A stretch of 64,000 bases of DNA from Phytophthora sp. 'mugwort' (GCA_033558025.1 JAUCEF010000007.1:7502001-7566000); one strand, 5' to 3'. Shown: positions 45,246-57,716, counted from the first letter of the stretch. Notes: generated by a model from the letters alone, not told the origin. Translations and numbers: made by a program.

Positions 45246-45725
45246 ATGATCAGCGCCTTTCGCGATGTACTCACCGTCGCTATTGTCCTTGTTCTTAGCA
45301 GCTTAACTCACGGCAACCTTTGTATTTCTGCACGCGGAGTGCGCACTCAATCAATTGAGTGCCGCGAGCGAATCCAGAATTTTAAGAATAAATCTCAAAT
45401 AGTCGAAATTCTCATAAATACTCTCGTGGCTGAGTTTCGTGGTCAATTGCTAGAGTTCCGCCAAACGCGTGGAAACTGTTCCGTTTCCAAAACGTGGACG
45501 AAACTATACAAAACTAAACACTCACTACTTCCGACGCTATGGCTACTGAGGGGATTGATTGGATCTCTAAAAGAAAGCTCTGTTAGCGAGCATGTTCAGC
45601 TTGCAGCTGTGGCCTATGTTGTCCTTGCAATCACTGGGCAAATAGGTTTCCCTTCGGGCCATTCGCGTTGGTGTATCGACTTAAGACTGCTAACTGAAGC
45701 GCAATGCTTAGCTTCAGCGAGATGA
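45246..45725 (+). CDS. Hypothetical protein with signal-peptide-like start
   Basis: 159 codons from an ATG. Residues 1-23 (MISAFRDVLTVAIVLVLSSL then THG) look like a signal peptide. The rest is helical and Leu-rich, with no RxLR or LxLFLAK motif and no family I know. It starts 12 bp from the divergent zinc-finger fragment and lies between the inverted transposon ends, next to the pectin lyase gene. It may be a chance ORF in transposon sequence. Confidence 0.3.
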   Translation: MISAFRDVLTVAIVLVLSSLTHGNLCISARGVRTQSIECRERIQNFKNKSQIVEILINTLVAEFRGQLLEFRQTRGNCSVSKTWTKLYKTKHSLLPTLWLLRGLIGSLKESSVSEHVQLAAVAYVVLAITGQIGFPSGHSRWCIDLRLLTEAQCLASAR

Positions 45726-46005
45726 CATCTCAAAGGCGGTTGGCATTAAACAGTACATACATCGATTCCTTTGTTTATCCTATCAACTAGCAAAGGAAAA
45801 ACATCTTGATTTTTACTTGAAGAGACCATGCTGTCGTTGAGTAGACCTCCACCGTTTTGCATCTCCGCAGAGCCCTTCTCGATAACAGGCAACTAGTTGA
45901 CCCGTGTTGGTACCTTGGTGCTTATTGAAAATGATATTGCCTTCTGAGTCGGAAACAGTCGCTGCTCCAGCTATCTTGGCACCCATCTGAGAAGCATTAT
46001 TGCCC

Positions 46006-47208
46006 TTAAGAGCGCACGCCGAAACTCTTGGTCGCTGCCGACAAAGGAGCTGCCGCAATCACCTTGGTACTACCAATACGGCTCTTCAAGTTACTGATCT
46101 TCTTGGTCACAGCTTCCTTTGAGTTGCTTGCAAATTTGCCGCTTTTAGTAAGCACGTTTAGCTTGCATGGACGGCCGATACTCGCGTTGCAGTCATCCAC
46201 TGCATTCGGGATGAAAATGCTTCCTTTCGGGTCAGGTTGGTTCGGGGTGCTCACGGAGTTGAAGTAGTTGCCCTCTGCAAGGACAAACCCTCCAGTGGCC
46301 ACGTCGAAGGCGTGACCTGTACCGTCGTAGAAGTAATTGTTGGCGGCGTGAACGACAGACACTTCCCCGTCATGACCACCGATCTTCGGGAACCGACCTG
46401 ACATCTTATGCATAATGTTCCCGAGCAAACTCATCTCAGTCCGTTTGCCTAGGATCAAGAACCCCCAATAGTGGCGCCCATCACACGATGAAGAGTATTT
46501 GGTGTTGCCATCGAAGTCCGAGTTACTGATCGTGACCCCCGTGGCTCCAGAAAAGTTGATGACAACCATTTGACGCCCGACACTGGATACCTTGACGTGA
46601 TCAATCCAAATACCCTTCGGGACGACGTTGCCGTTCCCTCTAATGGTGATAGCGTCGCCCCCCCAAATGAGGTGTGGGTTCAAGTTCGTGATGTGAACGT
46701 TCTGGACGATGACGTTGCTGCCTGTGATCATAAGGCCCTTGCCGTTCAGTACGCCATTTGTGCCCACGCCCACCAGCGTCTTGTTGCTGCCAATATTTAG
46801 CGGAGTGATAGCAGCCTTGTCGTAGGTAACAGTGACGGTAGAACCGTCACACTTGCTGAAGCTCGGCTGGATGGCGTCTTGTCCTTGAAACCCGTTCTTC
46901 CTTTTGATGCAGTCGAGGGTCTGCTTGGGGCGGCAGCCTTTTTCAGTAGTCGACCCCTCGGTTTTAATGAAGTTGAACTTTTGTTTCAGGACGACGACGC
47001 GAGGTTCATTACCACTAAGGTACGAAGCGAGTTCCTTGATATTCTTGGGGTAAACAGGCTTAGCGTTTCCACCGCCAGTCGTGCCGGCTGCGAATCCTTG
47101 AGGCTTGCCAGTTACGACGGATGCAGCGTGGGTGAAGCAGCTCTGCGTCAAAGCGAGAGCTAAAATCAAGCTGAAGAGTACAGCGACCCGTTGGAGGTCA
47201 GACGGCAT
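46006..47208 (-). CDS. Secreted pectin lyase (polysaccharide lyase family 1)
   Basis: Cleaves methyl-esterified pectin of plant cell walls by beta-elimination; secreted. Open frame of 400 codons from an ATG. Residues 1-29 are a signal peptide ([20 protein letters not shown]). The parallel beta-helix shows the family motifs [20 protein letters not shown] (135-154), IWGGDAI (181-187), [16 protein letters not shown] (201-216) and SGRFPKIG (270-277) with the catalytic-type Arg272. Six Cys in disulphide-like positions fit an extracellular enzyme. GRQM in place of the pectate-lyase pattern points to pectin lyase. No intron. After the stop, another frame (46058-45813) stays open for about 80 codons, so a late frameshift may have shortened the C-terminus. 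It lies between inverted transposon ends. Confidence 0.9.
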   Translation of the reverse strand: MPSDLQRVAVLFSLILALALTQSCFTHAASVVTGKPQGFAAGTTGGGNAKPVYPKNIKELASYLSGNEPRVVVLKQKFNFIKTEGSTTEKGCRPKQTLDCIKRKNGFQGQDAIQPSFSKCDGSTVTVTYDKAAITPLNIGSNKTLVGVGTNGVLNGKGLMITGSNVIVQNVHITNLNPHLIWGGDAITIRGNGNVVPKGIWIDHVKVSSVGRQMVVINFSGATGVTISNSDFDGNTKYSSSCDGRHYWGFLILGKRTEMSLLGNIMHKMSGRFPKIGGHDGEVSVVHAANNYFYDGTGHAFDVATGGFVLAEGNYFNSVSTPNQPDPKGSIFIPNAVDDCNASIGRPCKLNVLTKSGKFASNSKEAVTKKISNLKSRIGSTKVIAAAPLSAATKSFGVRS

Positions 47209-47967
47209 ACTGTTTCAAATTGGTCGTTGAAGATGTAGACTGCGCTTGAGAGGGAGCAAGTAAAATTGCAAGTGACCAGGTCTTAGCTGCTTCTGGGTTG
47301 CTGATACCTTTCGGCCTAGGGGCCATGATAGGCGAATGGTATGGAGTATGGTGGCGTTCGCACCCGAGACTGTCAATTATTCACGTTCTGGTAAACAACC
47401 GAGTCTTGTCTTCGAGAAACAACTCCAAGCTCGCCCGTGGGATATACCAACAGAAGGAGTTGACGGCCTATTGACGTCGAAAAACATGTCGCGCATGACG
47501 CGAGTGGACGTTTCCATCTTGTTCAGACGTTGGCTTATACCAGATGAATAGGTACTTCCACCAGCTGGTAAGACGAGTGTTTGTTTGTTTTGCATGTGGT
47601 TGAATTTTTTACTTTGCTACCATGAAGGTAACACTTGGCAAAACGTGGTTAAAAACATCAAACATAAGGGACACAAGAAGAGTACAGTAGTACGATATAG
47701 AGCGACATCAAACACCCGGTGATCGATTTTCTGTTGCTTCAGCCAGCTGGAGCCTAGAAATACCTCCTGTCCTCCCAACGCAAGCTCACGAGTCCCAACA
47801 AGTGTCATCGAAGTCGTCCGTTGCTTCACTAGAAACATTAATCATGTCACCTTTTTTTTTTCTTTTCCTTCAGGTTTTTTTTTACTATACAAAGTTTTGT
47901 GGAGAAAACAACAACGCTCAGGCCTCGGTTGTCATTTGATGGAACAAATATAATATAATATATACTA
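47209..47967. other. Upstream region of pectin lyase
   Basis: Non-coding; holds the presumed promoter of the pectin lyase gene. A T-rich tract lies at about 47848-47884. No clear Inr motif near the ATG; no gene seen. Confidence 0.4.
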
Positions 47968-48181
47968 GATGTCCACCAAACGTTGTTGGAAAGGGGCTGT
48001 CCCTAATGTGCAGAGCGCATCAAGAACTCGCCCCCCAGCCCATATGAAGAGCGTCTAGGCGTCTAGCGGCACGGGTCTCCTAGAGTACCAGAATGCGAGT
48101 GTGATGAATCCGAAGAGCCATGCTCTCACGATCCATTAACTAGAGTTACCAGCGACGGAGCTTCTCAATCTGTAAAACCTG
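47968..48181. repeat. Dispersed repeat, copy 2
   Basis: Same orientation as 33471-33705, with indels. It abuts the right inverted transposon end. Confidence 0.7.
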
Positions 48182-48858
48182 GTGATCAAGGAGTATAGTA
48201 CAACATTTAGTACTCGAACATTTACAACATGAATGAGCTGCTCTGTTCATTTTTCACAATCGCAACACGAGCATCGAATTCCGTGTGGCCAAGGACGTCA
48301 TCGTGAAGTCGTTCGTCTTCGCGAAGTGGTCAAGATTCAATACCTCACCCTTTAATAGTGCCCCACCTGTTATAGTGCCCCATGTAAGCTACATGTAACG
48401 TAGTGCCCCACCGGGACAGTATCGCAGGTTTTACAGTGCAATATTGGACGTTGTGTATATATTCATACATCTGCCCTTATAATCACCATCCTTACGACCT
48501 TAACCCACCCTAGCCTCACGAATAATGGCGAATCCTCCAGCGTACAGCCTTGCTAACCCTATATACTTCTTATCCGAGATGGAGGGGTATCTAATGACTT
48601 TTGAGCTAAGAACGCTCATAGTAGAAATTAAGTGCGAAGCAAAACCTTATCTGTAAATGTCTATAAAGTCATACCCACCCGGGACACACGGCCGATCGCA
48701 GATCCCAGGTCCTTTCTTTAGCGACACTCGTCCTAACTCCTGTCCAGCTTTAGGAATGAAATCAAGGCAAAGATCGGGAGTTGTTCGAAGATTAGCAAGA
48801 AAAGCGAGGGACGCCGAAAACCCGTCAAACGAGCTCACAGTAATGGGGCTTCGCCTAT
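48182..48858 (-). repeat. Right end of inverted transposon pair around pectin lyase
   Basis: Reverse complement of 43830-44648 with a few indels. Inner edge ATACTCCTTGATCAC (on minus), outer edge GGCGAAGCCCCATTACTG (on minus). Together with the left copy it encloses about 3.5 kb. Confidence 0.75.
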
Positions 48859-49019
48859 CATTCATTGATATTGTTTCCTCTGTTAATTTTATTGTTTGTT
48901 GACATCATAGCGTATTAATGATTCCGCGAACGGTCAATAGTGGCGTGAGTACCGTAGCTGCTTAGTAAAATCTGTAGCCCCTGAGCCCTTTTGTATAAGG
49001 AGAAACAGTATATATCCAT

Positions 49020-49530
49020 GGGAGATGGATGGCCCATTCGCCTTCATTGATGAAGCAGTCGATGGCGTCTCAGCCCACGTTAGCTGATCCGTCCGTGCTT
49101 GGTGTCAACGAACACACTTAAGTACGGAGCTGCAATTGTCGTCGCTGAAACAGCCGTGTAAGACGACGTTGGAGTGGATTCCTCTGTTACAGTAGCGGGA
49201 GTCTGCATGCTTGGTACCCCTGCCGGATGTGGGGCCTTGTTGTGTACGTTCCGAATTATCGCGTTGCTGCATCCGATGAGAATTCCCTTGCCATTGGCAA
49301 CGCCCTCGGTGCCTGTACCAATCAATATCGTGTCGCTATTAATACTCTGGCTGACTCAGCCTCTTGCATTGTCGTACGTCACATACCCCCACCAGCAGCA
49401 TAGCCACGCGTGCAACGTCCTGAGTCAAGAGTCCTCAGCATTGTGGGCCACAGTGCTGAGAAGTACGCTTTTGGCAGTGGCACCATATAACACAATCTGC
49501 ATTTTAAGCCAATCCGTAGCTTATTAAAGG
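49020..49530 (-). pseudogene. Pectin lyase relic
   Basis: Minus-strand fragment: LIGTGTEGVANGKGILIGCS and NAIIRNVH (49325-49230) match the beta-helix start of PL1 lyases (compare [20 protein letters not shown] in the intact gene). After this the frame degenerates, and upstream only weak traces remain (about 49380-49520). Clearly dead. Confidence 0.7.
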
Positions 49531-49939
49531 CGATTCCAAATAAATGCATGCCCACTTCTGGATGCCAAATGCAGGGGTTGATAGCAAATACGAAAAACAA
49601 ATATCCGTTGATAAGTAAGATTAGTGGCTATTATATCAATTATCCCTTTCTATTTTGTTTGTTTAATTATAGTAGCAGTCAAAGTTCAGCATTAGTATCT
49701 TTCATTTATTATAAAATATCTCCAAAATGATAGTAATAGCCTTATTTCAATATCGAAGAGCTGCAGTGCTTTTGAGGAGCCGTTCTCCAGTCATCTGGCA
49801 TTAGCAACCTCCACTCCTTTCTAGCAGCTCTTAAACTCACAGCCATCAGCTGACCGGCGCTTACAGGCAGTCGTTCGTCGATGCAGAGGCTCATAGTAGA
49901 TCTGATTTAAGATCGAGTGTATCGTAGCGCTTCATACAG
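49531..49939. other. Intergenic, AT-rich
   Basis: No gene seen between the pectin lyase relic and the hAT relic. Confidence 0.4.
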
Positions 49940-52863
49940 GCCCGCGGAGGGAGAGAGTAAAATGTATCGATTCAATGGGAGACCTCAACTATGTGTAGTA
50001 TCGCTACTACAGCACTCCAGCAGTACTACTTTCTATCTCACTACGGCTGACGCGGAGCAGCAACTGCTTCTCGGCGCGGTTGTTGTCCGTCTGCGATCGC
50101 AGGGGCGACATTACAGTCCCGGCTGTAGAAAACCCCGCTCTTGAAAAGCCGTGGGCGACACCTTACCCAGCCAGATCCTGGCCAAGTGCATGAGCGTCGG
50201 GAACAGCGGCTCTGCGGTTACTCTGACCCATCGTAGTATGTCGACTCTGAGCAGCTCGAGAACGTTCCAACACACACTGTTACCGCGCTTGTAGCACATA
50301 GTCTTCTGCAATCTAGCTGGGTCCCCTGGAATCTCTTGTGTGAGCGCAACGTTCACCCATTCTTCTTGGAACTGCATCCATCGGTTGAAGTCGTTGGAAA
50401 CACCCTCCTCAACTTGAGACTCACGGAAGCCAACTTTGCTATTGGTTGGGACCGGATTGCCGACGATGAGGCCCGCACTGCTTTGGTCTACAGGGACGTC
50501 GGTATATGATACGTGGGTACAGACTCAAGAGAGTCGGAGGCCGCAGCGCTAGGTTTCTGGCCGTGGCGAAGTTGCTGCAGATGCACCTACTCGGTGACGA
50601 TCGCCTTCTTTGCTTTCTGTAGGAGATCTCTCGATGCATATTGGGCATCCCGATGCGTCGATGATGGAGCCGGCGCAGTTCTTCGTCCTCGGGTCTATGA
50701 GTAGTGTTATGGTTTCTTGCACGGTGATGGGGGCGAAGCGCTCGTGGACGTGCGCCAGGCATTTTGCTAGACACACTTTCCCGGGCTTGCTGAAGTTATT
50801 TACGAGAACTTCCTCATGGTATAGCTTATCCTCGACCATAGAGGTGGCTTGTGAAAGACGAAGAAATAAGCACCGGAAGGCATGCGCTTTTCAAGCGGTC
50901 CTCCGCCATCGCCCGATAGACTACCATGTAAGACGCGAGTATAGTTTCGGACTGAACGTATAAAGCGAGGTCGGCGAGATGCTGCGTGATGCCTTCAATC
51001 TCGCGGATCAGGGTCCAATCCTCCTCACGTAGCGCCGAAAACACATTTGCCGCCGGTGCCTCCGCGAAGTAGAGTTTCATGGCCGTGTAGTTGTTAACTA
51101 TAGACCGCCGCATGAGCTTACATGTTGAGGCAACGCGGATGTCAATGTCAACGAGCGGGGCTATTCGTTAAGGTTGTATGCTTCTTGGATTTTGGTGAGC
51201 TTGTGCATGCGCTGAGGTGTGCAGAAGTAGTTGTTCATAGCACATAGCTTGAGCACAGCAGCAGCTCCCTCCGGAAGGGTGCCACCCTTAGTCACAATCT
51301 TCCTTTCCGCCAAGACTGCCCCCATCTCATCAAGGCCCACGGTTTTGGTCGTCTTGATGTTATCCTTTAGGCCGATTCCGTACGCAATGCACAGGTTGAG
51401 TAAGTACATCCGACAGTCTTCCTGTTCAGACTCGTCAAAGTAGTTTGCAACGGCACGCGCACTGGCCGTAGTGTCGGACACGTCCATCTCGCCATGGATT
51501 GGATATCCACATTGTAGTGCTCAGAACAATGATCCTCGATGAGGCGCGATACGTCCCAGTCGGTGTGGCCGTCGTTCTTCACAGTGGCTATCATGGCAAT
51601 GCGGCGGAACACCAGGTGTGGTCGATCAACGCAACCAATGCGCCTATCACACCAGTTCTCCGGTTGCACGCCCGCGCGTCGTGGATGACCGTCAGGAACT
51701 TCATCCCATAGAACTTCTGTTGTTGAAATGACAGCAGATTGCATACGGCTCGGGCGAAAGATCAAACCGCCCGTTGGTAGCCTCGTTGAACGTGTCACGG
51801 GCGATCACCTTCTGTGAGTTGCCAGTAGATACGCACAGCATATCGCGAAATTCCGCTGTAGTCACAGTATGATAGGGTCGGCCGTCATCGGTCAGCCACT
51901 CCATGATCACAGTCCTGATCAGACGCTGCGATGGCCGAAAGTATGAATGCAACGTGTTGACGTTCTTGGTTCTTTTGGAAGACTTGATCGTACCCGTCTC
52001 AGCTTCTCTCTTAGCCCTCACACCGGATTTGTCAGTGCCATCAGCAGACTGCTTCTTAGCTACGTGATCAATGAACTCTTGCGGCTAATTGAGATCGATA
52101 CCGCCGCTCGCCCCGTTGTAGACTTGATCAGAGCGGCGGCAATGGGGTGTCCAGGGCGCTGGATTGCAGTACAACATTGCTGACGTTGGCTCCGCAGCAC
52201 AAACCCTTCTCCCACGCATCGGGCCTCGCACACGCCCTTGATGTAGCTTTCGCGACACAAAGCAGACACAAGTGTGTTGGCCTCGATCTTACCGTGCTTC
52301 CTCTTCTGCTCAAGGGCATACACAATACGCCAGAGCTGATGTCGTCCCATCCGTGACTGCTCATACTTGATGGCCTCTGGGAGCGCCTTCCTGCACACGG
52401 TTACCAGCGTTTCGAGTGATAGTGAAGTTCTCCATGATTCAACAGCAGCAGCTGGGCTCAACCTGTTGCTTAAGGCTCGGTGTCGAACACCGGAACGACC
52501 ACATCGCTGGAATTATCGTCATAAGCACCAAGGCTGTCTCCCACCGCCGTACTGCAACCTCGTCCCCGCTATCTCGTTGACATCAGCACGACGTTCCCTG
52601 TCCTAGTGGGAGCCGACAGCAGGAGGGGCCTTCAGCTCAGTTGCGTAGACGAACCTGCAGACGCTGGCAAACATTTACGTTGGTGAGCAAGTCCAAGATG
52701 AACAGAACATATTCATTCGCACAGCTCACCGCGTGTTAAGCTCCCCGTCGAGGTAGTCGTTGCTGCAGATGTGGTGGACACCTCGACCACATACCGCGCA
52801 AGGCTGAACCGCTAGTGATGTCCCGAGCGTGCAGTTTTCAGCGTGACACTTCATGGTGGCCAT
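49940..52863 (-). pseudogene. Large hAT-type transposase relic
   Basis: Starts at 52863 with a Cys-rich finger (MATMKCHAENC, QPCAVCGRGVHHICSNDYLD). Then 52461-52060 (MGRHQLWRIVYALEQKRKHG), 52021-51701 (TVIMEWLTDDGRPYHTVTTA, then RDMLCVS), 51740-51500 (MKFLTVIHDARACN, GALVALVDHTWCS-like, DWDVSRLIEDHCSEHYNVDI), 51487-51161 and 51113-50826, and a C-terminal hAT dimerisation part (WLGKVSPTAFQERGF at 50170, DNNRAEKQLLLR at 50080). At least six frame changes. The coding order is complete, so the copy decayed in place. Confidence 0.75.
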
Positions 52864-53201
52864 CACGTGATCAGCGTAGAAAAACGGAAGGTCCTGGAGG
52901 AGGTGCTGTAAGCTGGTGATCTTGAGGCGGCTAGTTTAGAACTGGATGGAGCTCTACAAACGCAACAGTCCTCGCTTGCCGGCGGAGAAGCGCGCTCCCA
53001 TGTCCTTATCGGTGGCCGTCATGCTCAGGATAGAATCTAAAAGTAGTATCAGAATGCAGTACCAATTTATACTCGCCCAGAACAAACAACGCTATTATGG
53101 GGAAATACTACGACTTAGCCGTCGTGTCAAAGTAGTCTACTATTAGCCCCTGGTCGAGTGGCACAAACCAGCTCCATTTCAAAATTTGCAGCGAGCAAGA
53201 C

Positions 53202-53575
53202 TGTGACGGGGCACACAACACCTTGCACACCGGGAGCGGAGCTTCCGGAGAGTATACAAATCTCAGCGAACGGCAGTTCATAACTTGTGAATGACAAGTC
53301 CCTGGTCTGAGGGGACTGATACCAAAATTATTTAATTACAAGACTGAATACATTTATAGGTGATCACGTTTAATGATTCTACATTCTACACATAAGTCAC
53401 CTATAAAGAACCCTAGATGTTATCCTATTGGGTGATTCTGATGTATTTGTATCATATGTGTGGTACCATCCGTGACGTCATTACCGTGACGTCATAGTGA
53501 TGTTGGCTACATCACTTAGGGTACTTTGGTACACCACTCTGAAGTGTCTTGACACTCTTCATGTAACTCCGTTAC
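53202..53575 (-). repeat. Gypsy 3' LTR, copy 2
   Basis: 374 bp, TGTGACGGGG...CTCCGTTACA on plus. Clearly diverged from the LTR of copy 1, with many substitutions and several indels. Confidence 0.82.
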
Positions 53576-53586
53576 ATCCCCCCTCA
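53576..53586 (-). promoter_or_regulatory. Polypurine tract next to the LTR
   Basis: On minus GTGAGGGGGGA ends exactly where the LTR begins with TGTAACGG. This is the position of the primer for plus-strand DNA synthesis, and it fixes the element as minus-oriented with this LTR as its 3' LTR. The old copy has GTGGGGTAGGA at the same place (12744-12754). Confidence 0.65.
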
Positions 53587-53766
53587 CTGTAGTTTCGGTT
53601 TACCGACCATCTAGAGCGAGTGATAGGAAGTCGCCGCCCTTTCACTTTCCAAGTCGAAATACATCGACTTCGCTTCGGTTAGTTTCCGCAGCCGGCTCAT
53701 TTCCGTTTGGGCCTTGAGCACTGTCGCATCCCCTTTTCTTCTCGGCTTCCACGTCAGTCTCAAACA

Positions 53767-55845
53767 TGACCAATGCTCGGTCTGGCAGCGGTGCGAAAGC
53801 GCCTGCCAAGCCTGTTGCTTCCAAGCATCAGGATGAGAGATCTAAGCCATCTGGCACATGCTCTGCTGCTAAGGGATCCACCAAGGTGGTATCCAAGGTG
53901 ACTGGCATAGCGCCTGAGCCGCCTGCAGAGGATTTCTGAGTACCTCGTGGACTATGAGGAGGCCTCTTCTACATCCTGGGGTGACAATGAAAACCCGCTC
54001 GCCAAAGGGTCTGACGGCGACCCGAGTCAGTTAGATTCCCTTGAAACTCGTACCCCGCTGTCTAGCCATCATGGCGAAGATGTCGACGACCCGAAGACGT
54101 CAGAACTTCAGAGGGGTCCAGGCTCACCCAAGGAGGAGGAAGAGAAACCCCGTCTTCCAGTCAAGAACTTGACGCTCGCTGAGGCAGCTCCCCGCGTCAA
54201 GGTAGCGAAAGCAGCAGCAGGCTCCGAAGGCAGCTGTAAGCGGCGGGCTGCTTCCCGGTCTCCAGTCCGTGAAGAGTTGGGGACCATCACGTACACGAGC
54301 AAGGGTCTCTTTAGGTCTTCTTCCGACGAGGAGGCAGAGGGCCAAGTCGGCCAACAGATCTCTAGCGATCTCGACGGGCAGCAGTCGGAGTACCAGGCTG
54401 CTCGTCATAAGGGAGTGCGGGCCCCGGCGACTCGATCGCCTGTGATGAAGTGTTCTTCACCTGTCCGTGGGGGACCGCCTTACGCTCTCGGGTACTTCTC
54501 TCCTAAGGAGTCCCGCAGAGCTGACGCCTACATGGGTCAGCTCCAGCCGCCTCGCGTGCTTCTCAGCGGGCGCTCTTCTAGGGGCGCGTATGAGCGCCAC
54601 CTGGTGGCCAAGCAGCCCTGTTCCAACGGAACTTGAGCGCTGCTAGGTGCATGCTCCTAGCACCTCACCATATTCTCTTAAAGAGTTCACGAGCCGGCGG
54701 AAGAAACCAGAGCTCCGATCGAGACTTCGACCTGTGTGGGGCCACCCTTCCGTGAGGCCCCCACACTGTGCCCTTTCCAGGAGGCTGAAGCCGTCTTCTG
54801 GAAGTGGGCAGCTAATCGCTGCTAGACAACTTGATGTTTTCCGGCGGGACCTCACGTTGAGGAGATGCTTGACCTCGGAGATCTCCGCATCGCGTTTGCC
54901 AATGTGGCAGGCAAACGACAGCTCTTTCGAGAGCTGCAGAAGCATCCTGTTTCTAGTGCTCATGATGAGCGCGGGTATGGTCTTGGCTTTACGACCCCAC
55001 CCCGTTCGGGCAAGAAAGCCCGAACTATTTACGAAGCCGTCACCGTTCTGTTCCCAGATCGTGACAGCCTTCGGGCAATCAGCCTGGAGCCGTTCGTACG
55101 GCTCCCAGGAGACTCAGCCTCCGAGTACCGCACCCCCTCCACTTCACGCGGAGCTGGCGCTTCCCTTGAAAGCGCCGCTCCTGGGGGTACACGTTCCACG
55201 TGGTAGTTGGTCTCCACATTACGGTTGAGGAGAGGCGGTGGTGCCCTCGAACGAGTACGAGTTTGAGGCACCCCACCCCTCTCCGGCCTGTATCAGGACC
55301 TGGTGTGCCGCCTTCAGCTCCATCTCGGGCCGTTGAAGACGCTGCTCTTCTTCACCGAGTCCGTTCGCTTGAGATTGCGCTTGGATTCGGTGAGGGCGGT
55401 GCTGCCGCCGCCCAGGCCGGGAGCGCTGAGGGGCCTTGGGCCAAATCGTGACGACGTGAATCGTCTGGCCGATGACTTGCCCGCCCTTGAAGGACGGGTC
55501 GATCGTCGTACGAATGACGTGGATGAGAACTTCCAACGTCTGGATGCCTTTTGGGCGTCCATGGACCGAGTCCAACGGGAGGTGTCTCTCTTCGGGGCCA
55601 CCTACAGCCTGTGCCCCAGGCGAGAGCGCCTCCTGCGTAATCCCAGCCGTATCACTATGGCTCATACTCGGCGTATGCAGCCGGGGTTCCTTCGTATGAA
55701 GCCCCTTCCGCGTCCCGCAAGGGACCTGAGCTTCTGGCTTTGGGCGCGCTCAGAGAGAAGAGTTGCAGCCTCGCTTTGAAGAGCTGGGTCCTGGGAACCC
55801 AGCGGATCATGGTAACGCTTCAGACGGCCTACGTAGAACGTCGGG
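53767..55845 (+). pseudogene. Gypsy opposite-strand ORF, copy 2 (best-preserved start)
   Basis: The plus-strand ORF starts at ATG 53767 with a histone-H1-like Lys/Ala/Ser-rich segment (SGSGAKAPAKPVASK). After a frameshift near 53935 it continues 229 codons (53947-54636), then DLGDLRIAFANVAGKRQL (54865-55206), coiled-coil-like blocks (55330-55570) and the YGSYSAYAAG tail (about 55660). Total about 690 codons if undamaged. It overlaps the end of pol (minus) by roughly 100-150 bp. Confidence 0.65.
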
Positions 55846-57445
55846 TGGGTCGTCATCGACTTAGGCAGGTCAATGATATATGCCGCACCATGCCGGTCCA
55901 GGACCACGAAGGGTCCAATGAAGCGGTGCTTCAGCGTTTTGCTCCCAACGGAACTTACCGTGGCGAGTGCCTAGTAGGACTAACTCACCCACATTAAACA
56001 CGTTTAAGTTACCTCTTCCATTCTTATCAGAGTTCTCCTTTTGTTTGTCCTGTGCCGCTGCCATGGCATCACGGACACGGCTGATTACGTTCAGCCTGGT
56101 GTCTATAAAAGACTCCACTTGTTTCCGCAAGGAAACCGGTCGCATGTCGGAGACATAGGAGGAAAGCGCTTTCCGAGCCTCTCCCCCACTTAGAATTGAA
56201 GCCGGGGTGCTGCCTCGTAAAGTGAGCGGCACCCGTGGATGGCGTAATTTATTCAGATAGAACGGGGTATACCCGGTCGATGCGTGAACCGCATTGTTGA
56301 GTGCAAACCCAACTACTGGCAGGCGTTCTGACCAAGTGCGAGGAGCCTCCGCACAGACACTGCGTAGAGTGTCCTCAAGCACTCGGTTGACACGATCAGT
56401 CAGCCCATCCATCTGAGGATGATCGGCTGTGGACATGTGCAGCCTCGTTCCAAGTAGTTGGAACAGCGTTCGCCAGAACGCAGCGGTAAACCCGCGGGTC
56501 ACGATCGGAGACAATTGTCTCCGGCAGATCATGGTGACAGAATCGCCATCCAGGAACCGCTTTGCAGCCTGTTCCCCGGTCACTGTGTCTTTGACCGGAG
56601 CAAGACGCACCACCTTGCTCGGCACACGAGCACCAAGATGCCGGTGTTTCGGTGGCGGTCGGCTGGAAGTCCAAAGATGAAGTCCAGACTCATCGACTTC
56701 CAGCAGTCCCACTGAAACGGGGAGGCTATGCAATGGAGCCGAGGCGTACCCGGCGGGTTTCACCCGCTGACATGTTTCACATGTCTTCACGTACTGTGCG
56801 ACCCACTTGTACATGTGGTACCACCAAAAGTACTGAAAGACCGATTGGAAGGTCTTCTCGCGGCCCACGTGACCGCTGGACGGCGTATCGTGCGCCTCCT
56901 GTAGGATGTCATACTTGAGATCCTCGTCGCTTGGAACGACTACCCGTGAGAGTTCATGGGGCTCCACTCGATAGTAGATCAGGCCGTCGGCACTCGTTTT
57001 GATGAAGCCGGGATCTCTGACGTGACGTGAGCCACTCGGCCTTGGCTTCCTTGCCAGCGGCCAGGAACCGTACCAGGAGTGCGAAGGCTTCGTCGCCCCG
57101 ATAGGCAATGCGTATCGGATCGTATAGATCAGTCGTGGCACGTCTGATGTGCGTCAGCTCATATTCCGGACTGCGTGACAACGCATCGGCAAGCACGTTG
57201 AGCTTGCTAGGCTTGTATTCGACGCGGAAGTTGTATTCCACGAAGAAGGAAAGCCACCTCGCCATCCGTTGGGACAGGTGGGGCGAATTCGTCGTCGTCC
57301 GCAAGGATGCGTGATCTGTGTAGACCACAAGGGATGGAGCCTAGGAGGTGCACCCGGAACTTGACAAGGGCGTAGTTCGTGGCAAGCACCTCCTTGTCAT
57401 GAACGGGGTAGTTCCGTTCGGCAGCCTTGAGCTCCTGGGCTGAAA
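55700..57445 (-). pseudogene. Gypsy integrase and RNase H, copy 2
   Basis: The 423-codon frame 57141-55870 and the RNase H frame 57328-56954 are identical in protein to those of copy 1, including the same integrase frameshift. The sequence stops matching at 57431-57445, where the Copia LTR starts. Confidence 0.8.
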
Positions 57446-57716
57446 CGGCACGATGCACAGGCCAGTGTTAGTACGATGCTGGTGTCAGAGTGAGCTTAGT
57501 TAGCAGGAAATAACGCTAGGGAACACACGTGCTTGCCGCTGAGCAAAATTGGGATTGAGGAGGAAACCTCGAAGGTGCCAACCCCCTCTGTTTGCTGTAA
57601 CTAAATATCAACGGGGATAAGTGACTTGTCACATATAACCTAATCCGACCTTGGGCAGTCCCAGGAATATTGTCAACCTTGTCTGGAGCGGACACAGCAG
57701 CACGACCTTCGTCACA
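57446..57716 (-). repeat. Copia 3' LTR
   Basis: Pairs with 62886-63156. Its outermost base is changed (CGGCACG instead of TGGCACG on plus). Confidence 0.85.
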
